Shown one piece after another: positions 1 to 7,380 of a DNA stretch of 64,000 nucleotides (positions within the stretch are counted from its first letter, which is position 1; every line of letters begins with the position of its first letter). The notes beneath the pieces are model-generated. The model ran no database searches. It was not told where the DNA came from and saw nothing but the letters and a program-made list of their open reading frames with translations. The DNA comes from Mycobacterium celatum (GTDB lineage Bacteria > Actinomycetota > Actinomycetes > Mycobacteriales > Mycobacteriaceae), in the NCBI RefSeq assembly GCF_002101595.1, contig NZ_LQOM01000020.1:98032-162031 (forward strand), read 5' to 3'. Position numbers and translations under genes: made by a program.

Positions 1-348
1 GCGTGCGAGGGCCTTCGACTTGAACGCCGCGCTTACGAGGTTGCGGTGGTCGCGGTGTTTCTTGCCCTCCATCGCCAGGATTGTCGGACCCATGAACAGG
101 CCGATCGTGGTGTCGTACATTGCCGAACTGAACACTCGGCCGTCGCGGAAGGCTTTGTTGACGGCGTCGAACGACATGGCGGCGAAGGACCGCTTGGGTC
201 GCAGCGACTCGGGGGTTTTGGAGTAGTCCATCACCGTGCCGTCGTACACCCCGGTCTCTCGGCGTTTCTGTGCGAAGTACGGGTAGGGGTCGCGGAGGTA
301 GCCGACGGGTTTGTCGTCGGTGGCGGCGTCTTGAACTTGACTTTCCAC
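1..348 (-). CDS. cytochrome P450, N-terminal part (cut by window edge)
   Basis: The reverse strand reads from a GTG at 348 to the window edge, so only the first 116 codons are present. The visible part has the early P450 pattern: DPYPYFAQKR near residue 22, then a VFSS-type segment and a GPTILAMEGKKHRDHRNLV-type C-helix region. The P450 at 17868-19064 has the same layout (VFSSHGYDQTIGL, AMGGKEHHDHRNLV), so the two are related. The heme cysteine lies outside the window. GGGGAG just upstream supports the GTG start. The gene is divergent from the aldehyde dehydrogenase and shares the palindromic control region at 381-399. The substrate is unknown. Confidence 0.85.
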   Translation of the reverse strand, partial: MESQVQDAATDDKPVGYLRDPYPYFAQKRRETGVYDGTVMDYSKTPESLRPKRSFAAMSFDAVNKAFRDGRVFSSAMYDTTIGLFMGPTILAMEGKKHRDHRNLVSAAFKSKALAR

Positions 349-380
349 GGCGGCGGCTCCCCGGCTCAGGTAGGCAGTCG

Positions 381-399
381 TACTGTAAATATTACAGTA
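381..399. promoter_or_regulatory. 19-bp perfect palindrome, candidate TetR-type operator
   Basis: TACTGTAA-ATA-TTACAGTA is a perfect 8-3-8 inverted repeat between the divergent P450 (start 348) and aldehyde dehydrogenase (start 411). Each arm contains TACTGT, which fits the mycobacterial -10 pattern TANNNT, once on each strand. A bound repressor could therefore cover both promoters. Variants of the site recur at 5368, 6122 and 10045. The cognate regulator is not identified. Confidence 0.7.
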
Positions 400-410
400 G
401 ACTACATCGG

Positions 411-1874
411 GTGGAGTCATCTGAGCATCAGGGCATCCAGGCGATGCTTGAGCGCCAGCGGCATGCATTCGCGACGGAGGGGCCGCCCAGCGCCGCGGTC
501 CGGCGCAACCGCATCGATCGGCTGATGGCGCTGCTGCTGGACAACAGCGATGCGTTCATCGAGGCGATGGCCGCCGATTACGGCACCCGGTCGAAGGCGG
601 CGTCGCTGTTCACCGAGATCGTCGGCATCATCGCGGTTGTCGAGCACACCAGAAGCCATGTGGCGCAATGGATGCGCCCGACCAAGCTGATGCGTGTCGC
701 GCGGCTGTGCGGTCTGCGCGCAGAGGTGCAGCCGACACCGCTGGGCGTCGTGGGCATCATCGGCCCGTGGAACTTCCCGGTCAACCTCGTGGTCCTGCCC
801 GCATCGGCGGCGTTCGCGGCCGGTAACCGAGTGATGATCAAGATGTCGGAGATCACCGCACACACCGCGGAGCTGATGAAGGCGACCGCGCCGAAATACT
901 TCGACCCGACCGAGCTCGACGTCGTGGCCGGCGGCCCGGACGTCGCGGCCGCGTTCGCGGCGCTGCCGTTCGACCACCTGTTCTTCACCGGCTCGCCGTC
1001 CGTCGGTGCGCTGGTGCAGCGGGCGGCCGCCCAGAACCTGGTGCCGGTCACATTGGAGCTCGGCGGCAAGAATCCGGTGGTCGTTGCGCCGGGTGCCGAC
1101 ATCCGGCGGTCGGCGGCCCGCATCGCCCGTGCCCGAATGGTCAACGGCGGACAGGTCTGCGTCTGCCCCGACTACGTCATGGTGCCCGACGAACACGTCG
1201 ACGCCTTCGTCGACACCGCACGCGAAACGTTGCGCGAGATGTTCCCGACCATCGTCGGCAACGACGACTACTGCTCGGCCGTCAACCACGCCAACTTCGA
1301 CCGGATCGTCGGGCTGATCGAGGACGCAGCGGCCAAGGGTGCCTCGGTCGAAACCATTGCCCCCGAAGGCGAGTCATTGCCCGACCGAGCCAGCCGCAAG
1401 ATTGCGCCGACGATCGTGCGAGGCTTCGACGACCGGATGCGGATCGCCGACGAGGAGATCTTCGGTCCCGTGCTGGCCGTCACCGGATATTCCCGGCTGA
1501 GCCAGGCCATCGACTATGTTAACGAGCGACCGGCGCCGCTGGTGGCCTACTGGTTCGGACCGGACGACGACGACTTCCGCACGTTCGTGCGCTACACGCG
1601 CAGCGGCGGCGTCGCACGCAACGACTTTGCCGCACAAATGATTCCGTCCGCCGCACCGTTCGGCGGAGTGGGCCGCAGCGGAATGGGCGCCTACCACGGC
1701 AAGGCCGGCTTCGACACGTTCAGCCACCACCGCACCGTGGTGGGAAACGATCTGCCGTTTTCCATCACCGGAACCGCAGCGCCGCCGTTCCGGCGTCCTA
1801 CCCGGCGCTACGCGGAGGCGATGCTGTGGTTGGCGCGCCGTCGAACCCGCCGTCGGCTCGAGAGGCGGCGGTGA
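411..1874 (+). CDS. aldehyde dehydrogenase (NAD(P)-dependent)
   Basis: This 487-residue protein of the ALDH superfamily oxidises an aldehyde to a carboxylic acid. The general base is visible in LELGGKNP (Glu216) and the nucleophile in NGGQVC (Cys250). The IGPWNFPVNL cofactor-binding segment and the EEIFGPVL segment are also present. Its size and arginine-rich tail resemble the coniferyl-aldehyde-dehydrogenase-like group of ALDHs. The reading frame is open further upstream, but GTG 411 gives the usual family length and lies just after the palindrome at 381-399. It probably acts with the neighbouring P450 and FadD operon in converting an alcohol or aldehyde to an acyl-CoA; the substrate is unknown. 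Confidence 0.88.
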   Translation: MESSEHQGIQAMLERQRHAFATEGPPSAAVRRNRIDRLMALLLDNSDAFIEAMAADYGTRSKAASLFTEIVGIIAVVEHTRSHVAQWMRPTKLMRVARLCGLRAEVQPTPLGVVGIIGPWNFPVNLVVLPASAAFAAGNRVMIKMSEITAHTAELMKATAPKYFDPTELDVVAGGPDVAAAFAALPFDHLFFTGSPSVGALVQRAAAQNLVPVTLELGGKNPVVVAPGADIRRSAARIARARMVNGGQVCVCPDYVMVPDEHVDAFVDTARETLREMFPTIVGNDDYCSAVNHANFDRIVGLIEDAAAKGASVETIAPEGESLPDRASRKIAPTIVRGFDDRMRIADEEIFGPVLAVTGYSRLSQAIDYVNERPAPLVAYWFGPDDDDFRTFVRYTRSGGVARNDFAAQMIPSAAPFGGVGRSGMGAYHGKAGFDTFSHHRTVVGNDLPFSITGTAAPPFRRPTRRYAEAMLWLARRRTRRRLERRR

Positions 1875-1879
1875 GCGTA

Positions 1880-1914
1880 TTACAATCTGCAATATGGGAA
1901 CGCTTACAATCCGC
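1880..1914 (+). promoter_or_regulatory. leaderless promoter and direct repeat of mazEF
   Basis: TACAAT at 1881-1886 matches the mycobacterial -10 (TANNNT) and lies 7 nt before the antitoxin ATG at 1894. That is the spacing expected for a leaderless transcript, and no Shine-Dalgarno is visible. The 11-mer TTACAATCYGC occurs twice, at 1880-1890 and 1904-1914, on either side of the start codon. Such repeats could be the autoregulatory operator of the antitoxin (inference). Confidence 0.45.
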
Positions 1915-2124
1915 ACTGACCCTGAGGTAGAGCGTGCCTTGGAGGCGCTGACCAGCGAAGGACAGTCGCGTTCTGAGGCGGCTCGTGCGGCGATCCTAGA
2001 GGCCGAACGCGCTCGCCGTCGGGCACGGCTGCGGGCTGAGGCCGAGGAACTACGTAATGATCCAGACGACGTCGCTGCCGCACGGAAGCTCGCAGCGGAG
2101 ATGGACGCCATTCGTGCGTGGTGA
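1894..2124 (+). CDS. mazE: antitoxin of a MazEF-type toxin-antitoxin pair
   Basis: This 76-residue protein has a ribbon-helix-helix-like N-terminus (MGTLTIRTDPEVERALEAL) for DNA binding. A highly charged, probably disordered C-terminal half rich in Arg, Ala and Glu would wrap the toxin. It is the antitoxin by position, since the toxin frame starts inside its last codons (GTG 2114). It should neutralise the downstream ribonuclease and repress its own promoter. The assignment rests on size, charge pattern and linkage to MazF. Confidence 0.8.
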   Translation: MGTLTIRTDPEVERALEALTSEGQSRSEAARAAILEAERARRRARLRAEAEELRNDPDDVAAARKLAAEMDAIRAW

Positions 2125-2431
2125 TCTGTATCGCCTGAAGCCACCCAAGGGTGTCCGTGGTCATGAGCAAGCCGGAGCTCGTTACGCCGTTGTGGTGCAG
2201 TCCGACGATCTTCCGCTGTCCACATGGATCATCGCGCCAACCTCGACCGGCCGACGCGCAGCTTCTTTTCGACCTGAGATCGAGATCGGTGGTGCGAGAA
2301 CGCGTGTGATGGTCGAACAGCTCACCGTGATTGACCCGCAGCATCGCCTCGGAGATTTCGTTGGTCGACTCAACGCCGTTGAGATGCGAGCGGTCGACGA
2401 CGCTCTTCGAGCTGTTCTTGCCCTCGATTGA
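2114..2431 (+). CDS. mazF: MazF-family endoribonuclease toxin
   Basis: This 105-residue toxin reads VRGDLYRLKPPKG at the start, the usual RGDxYxxxPP opening of MazF proteins. It continues with RYAVVVQSD, APTSTGRR and RVMVEQLTVID, which match the conserved beta-barrel core. MazF toxins cleave single-stranded mRNA at short motifs. The frame is open back to 2057, but the GTG at 2114 gives the family start and an 11-nt overlap with the antitoxin stop, typical of translational coupling. It converges with the FadD gene, whose stop is 12 nt away. Cleavage specificity cannot be read from the sequence. Confidence 0.88.
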   Translation: MRGDLYRLKPPKGVRGHEQAGARYAVVVQSDDLPLSTWIIAPTSTGRRAASFRPEIEIGGARTRVMVEQLTVIDPQHRLGDFVGRLNAVEMRAVDDALRAVLALD

Positions 2432-2443
2432 GACAATGCCGGC

Positions 2444-4099
2444 TCAGGCGCCGCTGATCGCCTGCTCGCGAGCCCAGCGGTAGTCCGCCTTGCCCGACGG
2501 GCTCCGCTCGATGACCGGCCGGAACACCACCGCCTTGGGAAGCTTGTAGCGCGCCAACGACTTTGCGGCGTGCGCAATCAACTCCTCGGCGTCGGCGTCG
2601 GCCTCCTCGGCAAGTGCGACGACGGCGACGACCTCCTGGCCCCAGCGTTCGCTCGGCCGCCCGGCGACCACCACGTCGGCCACCGCGGGGTGCGATGCGA
2701 TCGCGGTCTCGACCTCCTCGACAAAGATCTTCTCGCCGCCGGAGTTGATGCACACCGAGTCGCGGCCCAGCAGCTCGACGGAGCCGTCTTCGCGGTGGCG
2801 GGCCCGATCGCCCGGAACGGCGTAGCGCACGCCGTCGATGACCGGGAAGGTCTTGGCGGTCTTGGCGGCGTCGCCCTTGTAGCCCAGCGGCACGTAACCG
2901 CGCTGCGCGAGCCAGCCCATCCCGTCGTGGCCGGGCGCCAGCACCGAGTCGAGGTCTTCGGCGACGACGGAGGTGTCCGGGCCGGGGTTGAACGTGCCGG
3001 TCGACACCGCGCCTGTCGTCGACAGGTGGCTCATCTGGGCACCCGTCTCCGACGATCCCACACCGTCGACGACCATGGCGTTGGGCAGCGCCTCGATCAG
3101 CCGCTGCTTGACGTACGGGGTCAACAGCGCACCGCCGTTGGCGATCACCGCCAGCGAAGACACGTCGGCAATGCCCTTTTCGATGGCGGCGAGCAGCGGC
3201 CGCGCCACCGCGTCCCCGACCACCGTCACCACCGACACCTTTTCGCGTTCGATGGTGCGAACGACGTCGTCGCCGTCCAAATGGTCCACAACCGAGGGGA
3301 ATACGACCGTCTGCCCCGTGGTCATCGCCGTCATCACCGTCCACTGCGCGGCGCCGTGGATCAGCGGCGGCAACACCATCAGCTTGGTGCCAGGCCCGGC
3401 GGTGACCCCCGCGACGATCTCGTCGAGGGAGGCAAACGGCTCACCGGTCACCAGGTTTCGCCCGCCGAATGACGTCATGAAGATGTCATGCTGGCGCCAC
3501 AGCACGCCTTTCGGCATCCCGGTGGTGCCGCCGGTGTACAGCACGTACAGGTCGTCGGCGGAGTGCTGCACCGGTGGTGGAGCCGGTGAGCTGGATCCGA
3601 CGATCTTCTCGTAATCGACTGCGCCATAGATCAGTTCGTTGCCGGAGTCGTCGGCGATCTGGATGAGAACACGCAGCTGCGGAAGTTCGGGCAGGACCTC
3701 GGCCACCCGCGGCGCGAATGCGGCGTGGTAGATCAGTGCCGTGGCGCCGGAGTCGGCGAGCAGGTATTGCAGCTCGCTCTTGACATACCGGAAGTTGACG
3801 TTGAACGGGGCCACCCGCGCCGCGAAGGCGCCGAGCAACCCTTCGACGAATTCGTTTCCGTTGTACGCGTAGAGCCCGAGAAGATCCTGGCCCACCTCGT
3901 GCCCGGCGAGCGCCGAGCGTTCGGTGTGGCAGCCCAGCCCACGCGAATGCAGGTAGGTCGCGAGCCGGTTGGACCGCTCGAGGATTTGCGCATACGTGTA
4001 GCGCTTGTCGCCCTGAACGACGAACTCGCGGTCCGGGATCGCCGCGGCGACGGCCGCCGCCACCGCGGGTACCGTGAACTGCGTTGTAGTGTCGGACAT
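2444..4099 (-). CDS. acyl-CoA synthetase (FadD-like, ANL superfamily)
   Basis: This 551-residue adenylate-forming enzyme activates a carboxylic acid to its CoA thioester. It carries the P-loop YTGGTTGMPKG (residues 188-198), VDGVGSSETG, a GDRARHREDGSVELLGRD hinge region and INSGGEKIFVEEVE. The C-terminal catalytic Lys is in SPSGKADYRW. The frame is open upstream, but ATG 4099 (MSDTTTQ) gives the normal length and sits 8 nt after the thioesterase gene stop. It is the third gene of an operon with the cysteine hydrolase-like and hotdog genes, driven from the palindrome at 5368-5386. The substrate acid is unknown. Confidence 0.9.
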   Translation of the reverse strand: MSDTTTQFTVPAVAAAVAAAIPDREFVVQGDKRYTYAQILERSNRLATYLHSRGLGCHTERSALAGHEVGQDLLGLYAYNGNEFVEGLLGAFAARVAPFNVNFRYVKSELQYLLADSGATALIYHAAFAPRVAEVLPELPQLRVLIQIADDSGNELIYGAVDYEKIVGSSSPAPPPVQHSADDLYVLYTGGTTGMPKGVLWRQHDIFMTSFGGRNLVTGEPFASLDEIVAGVTAGPGTKLMVLPPLIHGAAQWTVMTAMTTGQTVVFPSVVDHLDGDDVVRTIEREKVSVVTVVGDAVARPLLAAIEKGIADVSSLAVIANGGALLTPYVKQRLIEALPNAMVVDGVGSSETGAQMSHLSTTGAVSTGTFNPGPDTSVVAEDLDSVLAPGHDGMGWLAQRGYVPLGYKGDAAKTAKTFPVIDGVRYAVPGDRARHREDGSVELLGRDSVCINSGGEKIFVEEVETAIASHPAVADVVVAGRPSERWGQEVVAVVALAEEADADAEELIAHAAKSLARYKLPKAVVFRPVIERSPSGKADYRWAREQAISGA

Positions 4100-4107
4100 C
4101 GTGCCTC

Positions 4108-4725
4108 TCACGATTGGTGCGGGAGCAGGCGGACCATCAGGCCGTGGGCCTCGCTGGGCAGCGTGCCGTCGGCTGTCGTCATTGTCGCGCTGACGAATGC
4201 CTTGCGGCCTTCGATGCCGGCGATACGGCCGCATGCGGTCAACGGCTGCTCGATCGGGGTGACGTTGCGGTAGTCGACGTGCAGGTAGGCGGTGCGGCTG
4301 ATCGGTCGGCCCGCCGCAGAGACCACCATCCCCAATAACCAGTCATAGAGAAGTGGTATCACGCCGCCGTGCACCGCGTTGTTGCCACCCACGTGGTAGC
4401 GGGTGAAGTGTCCCGCCATCGCGACGCCGTCGGGCCCGGAGTCGGTGATGGTCCACGGCGGTAGCAGCGGATGGCCCAGCCCGGGCAGATTGATGTCGCG
4501 GCCAGCCGGTGCCAGTCCTTCCGGGACCTGGTGGTCCTCGAGCAGGGTGCAGAGGTTTTCGACGTGCTCGGCCGCGCGGGCCCACAGCGCGGCGTCTGGG
4601 TTGGTGGAGACGGTGAGATCCTGCAGTCGGCGCATCGCCGCCACAAACCGGCCCAATTCCGGTGGCGCGTCGACGGGCTTGAGTTCCGGGAATCCGCCGC
4701 GGATTTCGGGCACGGTGCCGGTCAT
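4108..4725 (-). CDS. PaaI-type hotdog thioesterase
   Basis: This protein of about 205 residues has a hotdog domain in its C-terminal two thirds. NAVHGGVIPLLYDWLLG carries the HGG and Asp of PaaI-like acyl-CoA thioesterases, followed by TAYLHVDYRNVTPIEQPL, the usual substrate-channel strand. It probably hydrolyses an acyl-CoA made in the pathway of the adjacent synthetase. ATG 4725 overlaps the preceding stop as ATGA, so translation is likely coupled; an in-frame ATG at 4737 is an alternative. Substrate specificity is not readable. Confidence 0.8.
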   Translation of the reverse strand: MTGTVPEIRGGFPELKPVDAPPELGRFVAAMRRLQDLTVSTNPDAALWARAAEHVENLCTLLEDHQVPEGLAPAGRDINLPGLGHPLLPPWTITDSGPDGVAMAGHFTRYHVGGNNAVHGGVIPLLYDWLLGMVVSAAGRPISRTAYLHVDYRNVTPIEQPLTACGRIAGIEGRKAFVSATMTTADGTLPSEAHGLMVRLLPHQS

Positions 4726-5339
4726 GACGTGTTCCACGCGCCGAGCAGTTGGTCGGTGGTGGTGACGGTGGCGAGCAGCGAGAGCGTGTTGTCGATGACG
4801 GCAGCCCCGTACTCGGCGGGGATGCCGGCAACGGCGTCACGCGGCACCACGACGCGGTAGGCGGCGTTGACCGCGTCCATCACCACGTTGGGAATGGCGA
4901 TGTTGAGCGACACTCCGACCACGACGACGGTGGATACGCCGAGGTTGCGCAGGATCGCGTCGAGGTCGGTGCCGCCCATCGGCCCGACGCCGTGCCAGCG
5001 GCTGAGCACCAGATCGGTTGGCTCCGGACCTAATTCGGGCAGCAGGGATGCTCCGGGCGTGCCCGGCGTGATGTCGACGTCGCCGCGGCCTATCGCGAAG
5101 ATCTTGGCGTTGTGGTTGGAGCCGAGCCCGTCTGGCCGTCGCTGCACCAGGCAGTGCACGACGCGCACGCCGGCCGCCCGGGCCGCCGGCAGCAGCCGCA
5201 CGATGTTGGGCAGCGCAATGCGGCGGGCCTCTTTCGCCAGGGCGCCCAGCCCGGCGTCAGGCCCGACGACGGCACCCTGGCACTCCTGGGTGATGACCGC
5301 GGTGTGGGCAGGTGCCGCGATCTCCTCGAGGGCTGTCAC
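4722..5339 (-). CDS. isochorismatase-fold (cysteine hydrolase family) protein lacking the usual cysteine
   Basis: This 205-residue protein has the isochorismatase fold: an opening AVITQECQ strand, a VRVVHCLV strand, LSRWHGVGPMGGTDLDAIL, and GVSLNIAIPNVVMDAV followed by YRVVVPRDAVAG. Family members normally use an Asp in the first strand and a Cys in the motif after the GV-turn. Here those positions read Glu (TQE) and Ala (NIAI), so the standard nucleophile is absent. It is the first gene of the hydrolase-thioesterase-FadD operon and lies just below the palindrome at 5368-5386. It may be a divergent enzyme or a non-catalytic binding protein. Confidence 0.75.
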   Translation of the reverse strand: MTALEEIAAPAHTAVITQECQGAVVGPDAGLGALAKEARRIALPNIVRLLPAARAAGVRVVHCLVQRRPDGLGSNHNAKIFAIGRGDVDITPGTPGASLLPELGPEPTDLVLSRWHGVGPMGGTDLDAILRNLGVSTVVVVGVSLNIAIPNVVMDAVNAAYRVVVPRDAVAGIPAEYGAAVIDNTLSLLATVTTTDQLLGAWNTS

Positions 5340-5367
5340 GCCGTCGCCTCCCGCATCCGTGCGCTGA

Positions 5368-5386
5368 TACTAAGGACATTACAGTA
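5368..5386. promoter_or_regulatory. half-conserved copy of the 19-bp palindrome
   Basis: TACTAAGG-ACA-TTACAGTA keeps the 8-3-8 geometry of the site at 381. The arm facing the minus-strand operon (start 5339) is intact and gives a TACTGT -10 on that strand. The other arm is degraded, and no plus-strand gene starts on that side, as expected if only one promoter is used. Confidence 0.55.
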
Positions 5387-5392
5387 GAGATT

Positions 5393-6073
5393 TCAGGCCG
5401 GGCCGGCCCGGCGGCTCGTCCGCACAACCGCTTCGCCGAAGAAGGTGATGAAATCCAGCGCGGCCCGCGGGCTGGAGCCGTCGACGTGCACGACGGCCCA
5501 GGTGGCGCCGTAGCTGGCCAACTCGTCGAGCACATCGAGGGCATGCCGCAGCGATGCCTCGTCATCGATGTCGGTGTGCGGACAGACCACCTGGACGTCG
5601 ACCGACATCGGGTCGCGGCCGGCGTCGGCCAGCCGTGCGCGCAGTTCGTCGAGCGCCGCACCGAATTGCTCCGCGTCCTGGATGGCCGCGGTGCGAATCA
5701 CCGACGCCATTCCCGCCGGGGCGATCAGCGGCATCCAGCCGCTGCCGTAGTCGACGACGCGCCGCAACGCAACCTTGCTGTTGCCGCCGATCCAGATCGG
5801 CGGGTGCGGGCGTTGCGCCGGCGGCTGTAGCCACACCGGCCCGACCGCTTCGAAACCACGGCCGCGGACCGGGGTTTCGGGATCGGTCCAGATCGACCGC
5901 AGCGCGCCGAGCGCTTCGTCGAGCAGCTCAGCGCGCCGGTCGAAGTCGACGCCCAGCGCGGAGAACTCCGAGCGCAGGTAGCCGGCACCGACGCCGGCGA
6001 TCAACCGGCCGCCGGAGACCACGTCGTCGACAGCGTCGGGAAGTTCGCTGGGGTATTCCAGCGTGTACTTCAT
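5393..6073 (-). CDS. LLM-class oxidoreductase with a large internal deletion
   Basis: The N-terminus MKYTLEYPSELPD is the normal start of a luciferase-like F420-dependent oxidoreductase family. It runs directly into DVVSGGRLIAGVGAGYLRSEF, which normally sits about 90 residues later. The remaining part is collinear with the family up to the C-terminus (226 residues against the usual 290 or so). The missing segment holds the first beta-alpha units of the barrel and part of the cofactor pocket, so the product is probably inactive. The frame is kept, so this is an in-frame deletion rather than a frameshift. The promoter is shared with the plus-strand genes through the palindrome at 6122-6140. Confidence 0.75.
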   Translation of the reverse strand: MKYTLEYPSELPDAVDDVVSGGRLIAGVGAGYLRSEFSALGVDFDRRAELLDEALGALRSIWTDPETPVRGRGFEAVGPVWLQPPAQRPHPPIWIGGNSKVALRRVVDYGSGWMPLIAPAGMASVIRTAAIQDAEQFGAALDELRARLADAGRDPMSVDVQVVCPHTDIDDEASLRHALDVLDELASYGATWAVVHVDGSSPRAALDFITFFGEAVVRTSRRAGPA

Positions 6074-6121
6074 CGACGCGGCTCCTGCAGGCGGATTATC
6101 CGAAGCTGACCCCGGGTCAAA

Positions 6122-6140
6122 TACTGTAACCGCTACAGTA
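6122..6140. promoter_or_regulatory. near-perfect copy of the 19-bp palindrome, divergent promoter
   Basis: TACTGTAA-CCG-CTACAGTA differs from the perfect palindrome at one arm position. It lies between the minus-strand LLM gene (start 6073) and the plus-strand small ORF and hydrolase (starts 6175 and 6256). TACTGT -10 candidates point both ways. Confidence 0.65.
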
Positions 6141-6174
6141 ACATCCGAGAGACAGTCGGTCCTGGGAGCAGTGG

Positions 6175-6255
6175 ATGGAAAACCATACCCGGCGGCGCGC
6201 GCTGGTGGTGGGCGCGAGCGCGATCGTGATCGCCGCCGGATTCAGGCTGGCCTAG
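6175..6255 (+). CDS. 26-residue hydrophobic small protein (candidate)
   Basis: ATG 6175 has a good Shine-Dalgarno, GGGAG at 6164-6168, 6 nt upstream. It encodes MENHTRRR followed by a run of about 18 mostly hydrophobic residues and ends with TAG at 6253-6255, immediately followed by the hydrolase ATG at 6256. The positive-then-hydrophobic pattern suggests a small membrane peptide or a vestigial leader. It could also only serve to couple translation of the hydrolase, which has no strong ribosome binding site of its own. No family is recognised. Confidence 0.4.
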   Translation: MENHTRRRALVVGASAIVIAAGFRLA

Positions 6256-7380
6256 ATGTCGAACCGCGCACTCGACGTCACCCGCGAGCTCGCCCTGGTA
6301 CTGCCGCGCGCGGTGTCGGGCATCACCGAATCGACCGGCTGGTCCCCGGCCTCGCCCCGCGGTGTGCGCCAGCTTGGCGAGGTGGTGATGGACGAGCTTG
6401 TGCTGGCGGGCTTTTCGCTGCTGCCGGTCGATCTGGCGGTCAGGCCGCTCGATGGCTGCACCGCGGCGGCCGAGCAGCTGACCGCACTGGGAACCGACGG
6501 AGTACACGCCGACCCGCCACGGTTGCGGGTGCGGTCGCTCCGGCGTCGCCGCCTCGGGACGCTGGCGTACGAACAACTGACCTACGAACACGACCCCGCA
6601 CTGCCGAGCACGCTGGAGACGGCGGGCCTGGGTGGCCCCGCAACCGCGGTGGTGCACCTGTGCCGGCATTGCGACGGGCCGCGGCCGTGGCTGGTGTGGG
6701 TGCACGGCGCCGGTCAGGGCAGACCCGACGATTTGTTGGTGTCGCGGGCAGGGCGGCTACAGCGACGGCTCGGCTTCAACGTCGCGGTACCCGTGCAGCC
6801 CGGCCACGGCAGCCGGCGCGGCGAGTGGCCGCCCTATCCGGACATGGATCCACTGACCAACGTTGCCGGCATGATGCGCGCCGTATCGGAGGTTCGCGCC
6901 GTCGTGCAATGGGTGCAGTCGCAGTCGAGTGCGGTTGTGGTGTCCGGGGTTTCGATGGGCAGCGCGGTGGCGGCGCTGGTGTCGCATTTCGAGAAGGGCG
7001 TCGATGCCGTCGCGCTGTACACGCCAATCCTGGGTCTCAACGCGATGATCGCGCAGCACCTGGCGCGCCGGGGCTCGTCGCGGGACGGGATCCGGAAGTT
7101 GTTGCAGTCCGAGGTGGTGGCGGCGCTGACGTCGGTGATCGACCCGCTGACTGCCGAACCGGCACCGCCGCCGCAGCGCCGGCTCATCGTCGGAGCCTGG
7201 CATGACAGGATGGCGATGCGCGAGCCCGCCCTTGCGCTGCAGCAGCGGTGGCGCGGCCAGTTCCACTGGTACGACGGCAGTCACGTCGGGCACATCTTCT
7301 CCCGTCGCGTGCAGGCGGTCTCGGAGCGTTTCCTGCGCGGGGTAGTAAAGGAGTTGGGTATTGACCGAGCGGGTATTTAA
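6256..7380 (+). CDS. alpha/beta hydrolase family protein
   Basis: This 374-residue protein has an alpha/beta hydrolase core in its C-terminal two thirds. It shows WLVWVHGAGQG (oxyanion strand), NVAVPVQPGHGSRR, the nucleophile elbow GVSMGS, and a late HVGHIF that supplies the catalytic His. The first 120 residues are an uncharacterised N-terminal extension. It probably cleaves an ester or thioester in the local catabolic pathway. The gene starts directly after the small ORF stop, and its end overlaps the next LLM gene by 20 nt. No signal peptide is evident. Confidence 0.8.
   Translation: MSNRALDVTRELALVLPRAVSGITESTGWSPASPRGVRQLGEVVMDELVLAGFSLLPVDLAVRPLDGCTAAAEQLTALGTDGVHADPPRLRVRSLRRRRLGTLAYEQLTYEHDPALPSTLETAGLGGPATAVVHLCRHCDGPRPWLVWVHGAGQGRPDDLLVSRAGRLQRRLGFNVAVPVQPGHGSRRGEWPPYPDMDPLTNVAGMMRAVSEVRAVVQWVQSQSSAVVVSGVSMGSAVAALVSHFEKGVDAVALYTPILGLNAMIAQHLARRGSSRDGIRKLLQSEVVAALTSVIDPLTAEPAPPPQRRLIVGAWHDRMAMREPALALQQRWRGQFHWYDGSHVGHIFSRRVQAVSERFLRGVVKELGIDRAGI

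Noticed and set aside
417..1289. Long antisense frame opposite the aldehyde dehydrogenase
   Set aside because: High G+C gives long shadow frames. The plus strand carries clear ALDH motifs and the antisense product is Arg/Asp/His-rich low-complexity.
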